From Selaginella moellendorffii (lineage: Eukaryota > Streptophyta > Lycopodiopsida > Selaginellales > Selaginellaceae): a stretch of DNA of 23,359 nucleotides. Position 1 is the stretch's first letter, and the number at the start of each line of letters is the position of its first letter. This document shows positions 1 to 9,903 of this stretch, in pieces. The notes beneath the pieces are model-generated. The model did no database searches. It saw only the letters and a list, made by a program, of their open reading frames with translations, and was not told the DNA's origin. Made by a program: the position numbers and the translations under genes. The stretch is taken from the NCBI RefSeq assembly GCF_000143415.4, contig NW_003314287.1:1750951-1774309 (forward strand), given 5' to 3'.

Positions 1-802
1 GTCTCTGACACCTTTCGTTGCACATATAGTGCAACTTCACTTCCCCATCTTAGGAAGTCTCCACTTGAGGGCACTATCATCCTCTTTTCTATTTTGTGCC
101 ACCTTTGGCACTAAGTTCCAGCTATCGTAAGTTGTGCTAGAGTTGTCCACGGCCCTATCATTTGGCTACTTTGCCGTTCTCTCCCTTGGAGCTTTCACCT
201 TTGCCAACTTGGAGCATTTGGGAATCCATCTTTGGAAGCACCCTTCCTTTCTCACAATTTGTTAGCATCTAACACCTTAATTTTCCATGCCTAACTTTGT
301 CATTTGGATTCCTTCCAATGAAATCCATAGCCCACACTTGGCCACTAGTTTTTTGCTTTTATCCGCTGAGTGTTGCACTAAGCAATATAGGATCACTACC
401 TCCATTCTTGAGGTATCCTTTTGGTTCCATGGCAAAGGCTTTACTTTGCTAAGTCTAGAGGGTGCTCATCCCTAGTAGGTCTTTTTAGCATTTTCTACTA
501 CAGGCTTTGTCCACGGCCCAACTTTGCAACGCTCCCATGGGTCTCTCCTAGAGACTACTTTTTTGGACTTACTATACTATCGTATTGGCATGACTGATTT
601 CCCTTTAGGTGTCTTCCCCACTTAGTCACCTTGACCAAGCCACACCATTCTCAATAGTTCAACTCAACACTTTGAACTAAAAATCATATTCCTTAACCCA
701 AACAAAGACTTTGTCCTTGTTTAGCCATAAGATCACCTAGTGACCTCATCTTAACCCCTTAACAAGTCTACCAATAGGGTCTTCCAGACCTTGTTAAATT
801 GT

Positions 803-1096
803 TGACTATGACCTTGAGGGCATCCCCCACACTTGGCGGTGCGCCCAAGTTAGCCCTTTCGGCCAAGGATCCATAGCAACTGAGACTGGGTGTCCTTATT
901 TCATTCACCACGTCCTTGGTGCCCTTTGCACCAAAGTGTTCAAGTTAGATATGCCGAACTTTCACTCTAAACAATCTAACCGTGCATCACGACTCCAGAG
1001 CATCCCTCATTTAGCGGTGTGCCCAAGCCAGTCTCCCCACTGAGAGTCCATGACCACTGAAATATGAGTGTCCTCGTATTCCAAACCATCACCACG
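803..1096 (-). repeat. imperfect direct duplication (~110 bp, twice) in element A
   Basis: Bases 803-912 and about 983-1096 align in the same orientation, sharing runs such as GCATCCC, GCGGTG, GCCCAAG and GGGTGTCC/GAGTGTCC, and both end CACCACG. Between them is a ~70-bp spacer. The first unit is also found reverse-complemented in element B at about 5755-5870. Confidence 0.6.
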
Positions 1097-1360
1097 CCCT
1101 AGTGATTTGGGACTCGAACCCAAGCATTAGATCGGGACTCAAACCCAACCTTCGTATGTGCATCTACGGACGGCATCACCCTAGATGCCCAGCGTGACTC
1201 CCCACACCGGTGCACCAATTTATATCCAAAGCGCGCTATGGATCATACCTTAGGAACCTAGTCCCTCCAAATTGCCAAGTCCTTTCATTTGACAAGTCTA
1301 TGATCATGCATGGATTCTTCCATGTTTGGCCCTATGGGCCACCCCTTTTGAAGTTAGCAC

Positions 1361-1460
1361 TGTAGCGCACCTTATTTCTCTCCCCTTAAGCCAATTGGAA
1401 AAGGGGCAATTTCTTGATGAGAGAGCCCTTAGTGGCTATTTTATCCCCATTTATCCCCCA
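1361..1460 (-). repeat. 3' LTR of the 572-bp TRIM-like element
   Basis: 100-bp terminal repeat. Its left flank (GTTAGCAC) matches the uninterrupted sequence in element C at about 15267. Confidence 0.7.
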
Positions 1461-1832
1461 AGGTTCCAAAGATCCATGGTGACAGTATATCCAAATTTCA
1501 TCCCATGATCACATACGCTACACTCACCCCCCCTTCAGAGATGTCAATGTCCTCATTGACTATTGAGCCAAGGGGAACCAGCACCTCCATTTCCGCACTG
1601 AATCTACCAATCCTTCCATTGTGTAGACTAGCTATTCCATGTGAGGCAACTAGTCATCCACCCGTACCGCAGTTGGGATGCACCACAAGAGGAAGGACGT
1701 ATGCATGGATGTCTAATACGTACAATTTTTCAAATTTAGGGGTAGGAATATACCTTGCTCAAGGGTATATTATATTTTAGATAGCCATTAATCAATGGGA
1801 ATCGAACCCGTGCCATTTGCTCTGATATCAAC

Positions 1833-1932
1833 TGTAGCGCACTTTATCTCTCTCCCCTTAAGCCAACTGGAAAAGGGGCAATTGCTTGATAAGAGAGCCC
1901 TTAGTGGCTATTTTATCCCCATTTATCCCCCA
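1833..1932 (-). repeat. 5' LTR of the 572-bp TRIM-like element
   Basis: 100-bp terminal repeat followed, on the minus strand, by the primer-binding-site-like sequence at about 1819-1830, which makes it the 5' LTR. Confidence 0.7.
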
Positions 1933-3630
1933 ACCCTTAGCTTGCTAAGGCCTCTCCTTTTGCAAGCTTTTTAATTGCCATATGGTTTAGCATGGACAAT
2001 TCCATACTTTAGACTCTTCATAGCACCACAATTGCTAGTAACAACATGCTCGAGCGCCTATTAGATTCTCCACTCCTAATTGACATAACCACCCTTGGTT
2101 ATGCTCTTCGATTTCTATGGTTTGGTTCTATCCCTTTACTACTTGTTTTTGGCCTCACATATTTTCTTCGGTTATTCGCCTCCAAACTAAGAAAATAGCT
2201 TTGCACTTTCTACCATGCCTTGCGAGCGTCCAAGGAGCTTCTACAGAGCGAACTCCAGAGCTCTGTCCTGAGCTACAGCCACTAGGCTGTTTTCCAACCT
2301 CTTCCTACGAGTAACCTTGAATGGTATAGCCCTGTGGCTAAGTTGAAGCCTATGAGTTTGAATTCTTGGGGATGAACCTACCCAATAGCCTAGGGAGTGG
2401 TTTCTCAATTCGGGTATATTCACTTTATAATTCCACACACCAGAATTAATGTTGCTACATATGGGCCTTTATATGCCCATCACTAGCCTTGCCAAAATTT
2501 CATTTTTGGCTTTGTCTAATTTGGGTAGACAGACTTCTCCCGTCTTTGCAACTTTGGACATTTGGATAGTACTTTTTATCCATCATTCGTTAAGGATTTA
2601 GTCCATTGGGCCTTATCTATTGCCCTTGCAATATCAAACAACACCTCTTGGTGTTCTAGAGTGTTTGGGTGTCCCAATGATGGCATCTTTGCCAATGAGC
2701 ATTCCCTTTTATGACATTGACTTACTATATCGGCACATAAGCAATTTATCCCCCCATCAGGGTATATCTAACTTTCTTATGCCATTAAGAAGTCTTGGGT
2801 AGTTACCTACTACCAGTTTAATCGATTATTTTGCACCTTTTGCTTAGTTGCCTCATAGTTATCAAGTTTTACAACTCATTGCTAGTGCTTCCACACCTCC
2901 ATCATTATCTGGGTCACCACACTCCAACTACATGCCTTCCAATTTAAGCTATGCCATTCCCATTTCCATTAGGATTCCTTTGGGAAGGGGTTCTTGTGAA
3001 CCCGCCAACTCATCTTAAGGCATCACGCTTTAGCACATTTAGTGTCTTCATACTATCGGCTCCACGAGCCTACCTTTATGACACTTCTTACTTGTGTCTA
3101 GGTCCTTGCCAAGACCAATATAGTTCTTTCTCATGCCAACTATCCGTGAGCACTGCACCATAGAGTTTACTCACAACTTTGTGTCATAGTTGTTTTCTTC
3201 TGGGAACACCTTCCCCACAACTTTAATATGGCCCATTCCGCCCTCAATGAGATATTCACTATTCTCATACTTGGATCCTATGATCCTCCCCAACCTTTGT
3301 GGGGCACAATACACCTCAGTCCAAATGCTTTTAGCAATCCCTTACGACCCTACTTGAGTCATTTAGCATTTTTGGACTTTAAAATTCAATGACCCATAAA
3401 GTTCTATTTGAAGTGCCTGCTCGCTGGAATACAACTTCTTGTATTCATTTCCTACTCACAAGGACCATCTTTGCAAGTGTCACTCCAACACTTGATGTTG
3501 TTTCATGGGGCAACCTTTGCCCCTTTGGACTACTTATCCATGTGATGAGAATACCAACTCATCCTCTAAATACACCCCCCAACTCTTTGGGTTGTTTCAG
3601 CATTTATCAAGGGTAGCCTTGGCTACCATT

Positions 3631-3828
3631 TCAAGGACTTGTGTCCTCTTCCATATTTGACCTTCCACAGTCATTAATTCTGGTCTCAAATTCATGAGCA
3701 CCAACCTTAACTATATGAGGATAATCTTGTGATTTCTTTATGGTTTTGGAGTCTTTATTTTTCCCGTGATCCCAACTATAGTTGTTTACCACAACTACAT
3801 TAGCCACTTTGCTGAGTCAAACGTTCAT
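3631..3828 (-). pseudogene. relic reading frame in element A internal region
   Basis: This 66-codon stretch lies about 255 bp inside the primer-binding site, where gag usually begins. It is the counterpart of the intact frame at 19358-19555 in element C. Both end at the same TGA, and most differences keep the frame. In A the fourth codon is TGA where C has TGG, so A's copy is broken. The product would be hydrophilic and charged. It resembles no gag domain that I can name, so coding origin is inferred only from the two-copy comparison. Confidence 0.35.
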
Positions 3829-4068
3829 CTAAATCACATCCTCAACTCTTTGAGGAAAACCTTATACTATTCCCAAGATCCCGAAGTCATTCCATTATTG
3901 GCCCTTTTTTATCCACCACCTCACCTACCAGTTCACACATAAACTTTATTGGAGAGCCATGTCTTCCCGACTTGCTACTCCTCATAGATAGGCCCACCTC
4001 TAGGACCTTCCGATGCTAACACTAGTGGTGATATACTTGAGCACCAATAAAAGTCGGACTAAGGAAAA

Positions 4069-4080
4069 GCTTTGATACCA
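4069..4080 (-). other. primer-binding site of element A (initiator Met tRNA type)
   Basis: On the minus strand the sequence TGGTATCAAAGC begins three bases after the LTR end. Plant initiator-Met tRNA-primed elements use TGGTATCAGAGC, so this differs at one position. The same motif next to the LTR remnant recurs at 19797-19808 in element C. It sets the transcription direction of A and C as minus. Confidence 0.82.
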
Positions 4081-4083
4081 AGT

Positions 4084-5662
4084 TGTAAGCAACTAATTTT
4101 TCCATCCTACTTTAGTCACTTAACCACACCTCCGACTACTTGGAGGAGTCTTATTCACAACCTCCTTAAGTCCAATTCAGGACTTAAGACTTGCTAGCCC
4201 CAAGAATGGCATCCATACCACTCATCCTTTGTAGTTGATCCAAGTGCTCCACGTGTCCGGTCCCAAGACTGACACCCTAAGGTACCACCGACATACCAGC
4301 CCGTTATGCTAAGGCCATGCCCATTCATCTTGGTACCACCAATGGTCCAACACCACCAGCATCGCAATCCCCTCTCTCAACGACTGGGCCATCCGTCCAA
4401 GAGTGACCATCCAAGATCCACTCCTTAGCATCCTTAAGATGCTCGCAGACAAGGGGAACCACCTTCCCCAATATCCCTTTTACAGTCCTCACCAAGTCCC
4501 TTTTCTGTCCATGGCCGAGTTTGCCTACTCTGCCACTGGGACAAGGCCCACAAGCCCAACCACTAAGTCCCACTGTCCTCTGGGACTTTCTCACCACATA
4601 ACCGTATCCCTGGTCACCACACTAGAGGACTACTCCTCTTCCATTTTACAGTCTGGGACTTTGGGACAACATTTCGGAACACCGTCACCTTATGCGAGCC
4701 TCGTGGGTACTCTCCCTACTTTTCGCCTTTGGGTGCTCTAGCCATAGGCTTAGAGCGAGGTTTTATTGAGCCACACCAGGTATCCAAGTAAGTAGTGCCA
4801 CCCACACTTGGACTGGAAGCATCGACCATTCAATCTCCCGGGGGAACTAGAGCCGGCTCTTGAACACTTCACCAAGCTACCCCGCTTGACAGTCTATATT
4901 CACTCTAGCCTTGGACCTCCTAGTGGTTATCCCGTCACCCAACACCTTGGTACAGCCTTCCTGGGCCAAACTGGCCTTTCCTGGCCAAACTGGCTCCACT
5001 GGAGTCCTCCCCTTACTATACTTTTGGAGCTCACCAAACCCCCTAGGGTCTGGGAGACGAACGCTTTGGGCTTTCACCCTCTCAGACTCGAACTCGGACT
5101 TGGACTTGGGCTTTGGCTCGGTCTTGATCTCGGTCTCGGTCCCGGTCTCGGTCCCGGTCCCGGTCCCGCTCTCGGTCCCGCTCTCAGTCTCAACTTCGGA
5201 CTCCGTCTCAGGTCCTTCTCGGACTCCATCTCGGATTCCATCTCGAGTCCATCTCGGGTCCATCTTGGACTCCATCTCGAACTCCATCTCAGGTCCATCT
5301 CGGACTCCATCTCGGGTCCATCTTGGGTCCATCTCAGACTCCATCTCTGGTCCATCTCGGACTCCATCTCGGGTCCATCTCGGGTCCATATTGGACTCCA
5401 TTTCAGACTTCATCTCGGGTCCATCTTGGACTCTTCCACGTGTCATGTGTTGGTCCTCTTGTGTCTTTTTTCTAGAGACTCACTTATTGCTCACTTTGTG
5501 CTTGTTCCTTGAGCATTTCATTGGGAGTTCCACTCCCGCTCTCAACCTTTTAAGTCGGAGCTTTTAGTCCAAACGTGTTACGCTTGTTTGGCATTCACTT
5601 CAGCCACTACCACGTGGCACCTTTTCGGCTCCACTTTGGGGCTTAGGGATTTGTGTCTCACA
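4084..5662 (-). repeat. 5' LTR of element A (1579 bp)
   Basis: In sense orientation (minus strand) it starts TGTGAGACAC and ends GTTGCTTACA, giving the canonical TG...CA ends. Four more copies of the same sequence occur in the window (6444-8156, 8273-9903, 10709-12138, 16762-18564), two with clear flanking duplications, which fixes the ends. It contains the GAG-hexamer array at 5083-5434. It is called the 5' LTR because a tRNA-type primer-binding site follows its sense 3' end. Confidence 0.88.
5083..5434 (-). repeat. GAG-hexamer/dodecamer array in LTR of element A
   Basis: On the LTR sense strand nearly every unit starts with GAG. One zone is built from GAGATGGAGTCC-type 12-mers mixed with 10-11-base GAGATGGACC(C) variants. 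Next comes a zone of GAGACC/GGGACC hexamers, then GAGTCC-like hexamers. Mixed unit lengths leave all frames fairly open, giving low-complexity phantom proteins on both strands. Confidence 0.85.
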
Positions 5663-6443
5663 TCATGATGTATAATTAGAATGCTTAGTATAAAAGCTTA
5701 ACATATCTAACTTGAACAGTTTATGCAAGTGGCACTAAAGATGTGATGAGATGGGGACACCCAATCTCAATTGTTACAGACCGTTAGCTAGAAGGGCTAG
5801 CTTGGGCACATTGCCAAGTGTGGGGGATGCCATTGGGGTCGTGGTTAACAATTTAAAGGTTGGATAAATTAAATACTTATTAGCAAACCCGTTATCTAAG
5901 ATCATTAGGTGATTTTATAGCTAGATAAGGATAAACTCTTTATTGGGATAAAGAATGAGGTCCTTAGTTCATAGAAAAAATGGTATACTTGTAAGCTCTT
6001 GAATTTGAACTTCTTAGTACTATTCAAACCCAAAGACACTTAACTTGAAGTATCCCAAGACCCTTAACCGATTGGAAAAGAGGGTGCACTCTTGTTTATG
6101 GACTCTTTCCCTTTATATTTAAACCTTCTCTAAATAAATCTTCTCTCAAGTCATTCTCTTTGGTTGTTTATAATCTATCACACTTCCTTGCAAGTTCATG
6201 CCTTCGTGAACAGAAGTTAAAAGCTATAGCTCTTCCGAAAGACTTACTCTTTTAACACCCTACCCCTTGAGTTGAGCTCAACCAAAGCAAACTAAAACCT
6301 GTCAAATGTCAATCAACATGTGGTGTAATTTCAGGAGGTCACCCAACTCAATACTATTCAAACCCAAAAACACTTAACCCTAAGTATCCCAATTGAAAAA
6401 AGGAGTGCACTATTCATAAGCACTTTCCCTCTATAAACCTTTA

Positions 6444-8156
6444 TGTAAGCGACTAATTTTTCCATTCTACTTTAGTCACTTAACCACACCTCCGACCACT
6501 TGGAGGAGTCTCATTCACAACCTCCATAAGTCCAATCCAGGACTTGGGACTTGCTAGCCTCGAGAATGGCATCCATGCCACTCGACATTTGCACTTGGTC
6601 CAAGTGCTTCACGTGTCAGATCCCATGACCGACACTCAAAGGTACCACCGACATAGCAGCCTGTTATGCTAAGGCCATGCCCAATCACCTTTGCCATACT
6701 GGTAGTCCAATACCACTTGCTTCACAGTCTTGGCTCTCCAAGACTAGGCAAACCATCCGTGAGTGGTCATCTCAGATCCACTCCTTAGCATCCTTAGGAT
6801 GCCCACTGACAAGGGGAATAGCCTTCCCCAATATCCCTTTGTCAGTCCCCATTAAGTCCCTTTCTGCCCCTGGCCGTGTTTGCCAACACTGCCACTGGAT
6901 CAAGACCCACAGGCCCGACCACTAAGTCCCACGGTCCTCTGGGACTTCCTCACCACACGACTGTGTCCTTGGTCACTACCCCAGAGGACTGCTCCTCTTC
7001 CTTTCCACAGTCTGGGCCTTTGGGACAACCTTTCGGAACACCGTGGCCTTACGCGAGCCACCTGGGTACTCTCCTCGCCTTCTGCCCTTGGGTGCTCTAG
7101 CCATGGGCTTAGAGCGGGGTTCCGTTGAGCCACACCAGGTATCCAAGTAGGTAGTGCCACCCACACTTGGACTGGGAGCATCGGCCAGTCGATCTCCCGG
7201 GGGAACTAGAGCCGGCTCTTGAACACTTCACCAAGCTACCCCGCTTGTCGGTCCGTGTTCACTCCAGTCTTGGACTTCACAGTGGGCATCTCATCACCCA
7301 ATACTGGGTCCGGCCTTCCTGGGCCAAACTGGCCTTTCCTGGCCAAACTGGCTCCACTGCAGTCCTCCCCCTACTATACTTTTGGAGCTCACCAAACCCC
7401 CCAGGGTCTAGGAGACGAACACTTTGGGCTTTCACCCTCTCAGACTCGGAGTCGGAGTCGGAGTCGGAGTCGGAGTCAGAGTCGGAGTCGGAGTCGGAGT
7501 CGGACTCGGACTCGGACTCGGGCTCGGGCTCGGTCTCGGGCTCGGCCTCGGTCTTGGTCTCGGTCCCGGTCTCGGTCTCGGTCTCGGTCCCGGTCTTGGT
7601 CCCGGTCTCGGTCTCGACTTCGGACTCCATCTCGGGTCCATCTCGGACTCCATCTCGGACTCCATCTCGGGTCCATCTCGGACTCCATCTCGGGTCCATC
7701 TTGGACTCCATCTCGGGTCCATCTTGACTCCATCTCGGTCCATCTCGACTCCATCTCGGACTCATCTCGGACTCCATCTCGGACTCCATCTCGGGTCCAT
7801 CTCGGACTCCATCTCGGACTCCATCTCGGACTCCACCTCGGGTCCATCTCGGGTCCACCTCGGACTTCGTCTTGGACTCCACTTCGGACTCCACTTCGGA
7901 CTCCATCTCGGGTCCATCCCGGACACTTCCACGTGTCATGTGTTGGTCCTTTTGGGTCCCTTTTTGGAGCCTCACTTATTGCTCTCTTCGTGCTTGTTCC
8001 TCGAGCCCTTCGTTAGGAGTTCCACTCCCACTCTTGACCTTTTCAAGTCGAAGCTTTTAGTCCAAACGTGTTACACTCGTTTGGCTTTCGCTTTGGCCAC
8101 TACCATGTGGCACCCTTTCGGCTCTACTTTTGGGCCTAGGGATTTTGTGTCTCACA
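6444..8156 (-). mobile_element. solo LTR (1713 bp) nested in the degenerate TRIM
   Basis: This is a complete LTR of the element A family, with TGTAAGCGAC at the plus-strand left end and GTGTCTCACA at the right end. It is flanked by CCTTTA on both sides (6438-6443 and 8157-8162). The flanking sequences rejoin to give a continuous TRIM LTR, so this is an insertion followed by LTR-LTR recombination. It retains CpG-rich blocks and looks younger than the LTRs at 8273 and 10709. Confidence 0.85.
7439..7924 (-). repeat. GAG-hexamer array with a private GACTCC expansion
   Basis: The organisation is as in the other LTRs, but about 7444-7502 consists of roughly ten GGAGTC units on the plus strand (sense GACTCC), one interrupted by a single change. 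The other LTRs have GAGTCC in this zone. This indicates local amplification of a mutated unit after this copy inserted. Confidence 0.85.
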
Positions 8157-8272
8157 CCTTTATAGATTATTTCTCCAATTGTTCTCTTTGGTTGCTTACA
8201 ATGGTGTGCCTTGGTTAAAGTAATCAAATGGGAACTTATGAGAGGGTTGCTAGATTAAGCCGTGGATCAAGC

Positions 8273-9903
8273 TGTGAGACACAAATCCCTAAGCCTCAAA
8301 GTGGATCTGAAAGGGTGCCATATAATAGTAGTCGAAGTGAAAGTTTAACAAGCATAACATGTTTGGACCAAAGGCTTCAATATGGAGTGAGAGTGGAACT
8401 CTAAACAAAGTGCTCGAGGAATGAGCACGAAGCAATTTGTGAATGAGTCTCTAAAAAAGGACACAAGAAAGATTGACATATAGAAGTGTTAGAAATGATT
8501 CTGAGAAGGAGTCTGAGATAGAGTTTAAAAAGGAGTATGAGATAGAGTGTGAGAAGGTGTTCGAGATGGAGCCCAACATAGGATCCGAGAAGGAGTTCAA
8601 GAAGGAGTCTAAGATGGAGTTCGAGACGGACCCAAGATGGAGTCTAAGAAGGACTTAAGATGGAGTCTAAGATAGACTTGAGATGGAGTCCGAGATGGAT
8701 CTGAGATGGAGTCTGAGATGGACTCGAGATGGAGTTCGAGGTTGAGTCGGAGATGGACCTAAGATGGAGTTCAAGGTCAACGCTGAGACTGAGACCAAGA
8801 ACGAGACCGAGGCCGAGACCGAGACCGAGACCGAGATCGAAACTGAGATTGAGACCGAGACCAAGATCGAGTTTGAGACTGAGTCTGAGTCCAAGTCAAA
8901 GTTGGAGTCCAAGTCCAAATCCAAGTCTGAGGGTGAAAGCCCAAAGCATTCATCTTCTAGACCCTAAGGGGTTTGGTGAGCTCTAAAAGTATAGTAGGGG
9001 GCAGACTCTAGTGGAGCCAATTTAGCCAAGAAAAAGCTAGTGTGACCAAGGAAGGTTATACTTATGTGTTGGGTAATGATATAACCATTAAAGAGTCCAA
9101 GGCCAAAGTGAACACGGACAAATAAGCAGGGTAGCTTAGTAAAGTGTTCAAGAGCCAACTCTAGCTCCCCTGGGAGATGGAATGGTTGATACTTCCAATC
9201 CAAGTGTGCATGGCACTACCTATTTGGATATTTAGTATGGCTCATTGAAACCTCACTTTAGCCATATAGCTGAGGCACAAAAAGGTGGAAGGTGGGGAGA
9301 ATACTCATAAGGTTCGTGTAGGGCCACGGTGTTTCAAAACATCATCCTAAAGTCCTAGATTATGGAAAGGAAAAAGAGTAATCCTTTGGTGTAGTGACCA
9401 AGGATATGAGGAAGTCCCAGAGGACAGTGGGATTTAATGGTTAGGCCTTTGGGCCTTGACCTAGTGGCAGTTTTGGCCAGCACGGCTGTGGATGAAAAGG
9501 GACTTGGTAGAAACTGAAGAAGGGATATTGGGAAAGGGTGTTTTTTATGTCTCTGGGCATCCTAAAGATGCTAAGATGTGGTCAAGGGATGACCACTCAT
9601 AAATGGATGGTCCAGTTTTGAAAGACGGGATTGTGATGTAGGTTTTTTTGGATTACTAATATGACAAGGGTAAATAAGTATAGCCTTAGCGTAACGGGCT
9701 GATATATCAGTGGTACCTTTAGGTGTCAGTCATGGGATTAGACATATGGAGCACTTGAACATCTAAGTGGCATAGATGTCATGCACGGGGCTAACATGTC
9801 CCCAAGTCCTAAATAAAACTTATAAAGGTTGGGAGTAAATTCTTCCAAATGGTCAAAGGTGTAGTTAAGTGACTGAAGTAAAATTGAAATTTAATGGCTT
9901 ATA
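8273..9903 (+). mobile_element. solo LTR (1631 bp) inserted in element B
   Basis: It starts TGTGAGACAC and ends GGCTTATA, a decayed GCTTACA. The flanks are CAAGC (8268-8272) and AAAGC (9904-9908), a 5-bp duplication with one change. The uninterrupted site in element A is GCTTT on the plus strand at 504-508, with matching sequence on both sides. No primer-binding site or internal sequence follows, so it is a solo LTR. It has lost many CpG sites relative to the LTR at 16762. Confidence 0.8.
8500..8931 (+). repeat. GAG-hexamer array, degenerate
   Basis: GAG-initial units of 6-12 bases (GAGTCT, GAGATGGAGTCC, GAGACC). The proximal third is irregular, with GAGAAGGAGTTC-like variants not seen in the other copies. 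Confidence 0.8.

Larger units (their letters stand above)
1361..1932 (-). mobile_element. small TRIM-like retroelement with 100-bp LTRs inside element A
   Basis: Two direct repeats of 100 bp (1361-1460 and 1833-1932) differ at few positions. Both run TGTAGCGCAC...TTATCCCCCA on the plus strand. On the minus strand the right-hand repeat ends GCTACA and is followed after two bases by TGATATCAGAGC, one mismatch from the initiator-Met primer-binding consensus. A tRNA T-arm-like stretch GGGTTCGATTCCC (1797-1809) lies just beyond. The 372-bp internal part encodes nothing convincing. No target-site duplication is visible (AGCAC left, ACCCT right). Element C lacks this element but has ~300 bp of internal sequence missing here, so recombination probably deleted one flank. 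Confidence 0.72.
1..5662 (-). mobile_element. LTR retroelement A (5' LTR plus internal region; 3' end beyond window)
   Basis: Read on the minus strand, this element has a 5' LTR (4084-5662), a primer-binding site (4069-4080) and about 4.1 kb of internal sequence running to the left edge of the window. Bases 1-512 match 10425-9904 of element B. In B another ~283 bp of internal sequence follows before the 3' LTR, so A's 3' LTR should begin about 280 bp left of the window. The internal part has frequent stops in all minus frames and I recognise no protease, reverse transcriptase, RNase H or integrase motif. It is therefore either a non-autonomous (LARD-like) element or a heavily decayed autonomous one. 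The right border falls inside element B, whose internal sequence resumes at 5663. A retains empty sites for four insertions seen in B and C. Confidence 0.85.
5990..8200 (-). mobile_element. TRIM element (inverted, degenerate), split by a solo LTR
   Basis: This is the reverse complement of the intact TRIM at 15740-16333, with moderate divergence. The left LTR is 5990-6172 (3' LTR in sense). The internal remnant 6173-6333 keeps the segment next to the polypurine tract. The second LTR is in two parts, about 6334-6443 and 8163-8200, separated by the solo LTR 6444-8156. About 60-80 bp covering the primer-binding site and one LTR edge is deleted near 6330. The target duplication ATGGT is at 5980-5984 and 8201-8205; five extra bases (ATACT) sit between the left duplication and the TG end. 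Element A has a single copy of the site (ACCAT on plus, 644-648). Confidence 0.78.

Noticed and set aside
2325-2365. tRNA-like GTGGCTAAGTTG followed by a GTTTGAATTC B-box-like motif (SINE?)
   Set aside because: The two boxes are only about 10 bp apart, too close for a tRNA-derived promoter. The ~130-bp segment is absent from element C, so it may be an indel, but there is no tail or duplication.
2700-2745. Plus-strand frame reading YDIDLLY, reminiscent of the reverse-transcriptase YxDD box
   Set aside because: It is on the antisense strand relative to the primer-binding site, lacks the second aspartate and has no neighbouring RT motifs.
4808-5567. Long open frames (up to 234 residues) on both strands over the GAG array of element A
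   Set aside because: They are low-complexity readings of a tandem repeat inside an LTR, overlap in several frames at once, and are not conserved in frame between LTR copies.
7167-8218. Open frames of 186-265 residues rich in Ser/Arg, Gly/Leu or Glu/Ser
   Set aside because: Same cause: a hexamer array keeps every frame open and yields dipeptide repeats. The SR-rich look does not make it an SR splicing protein.
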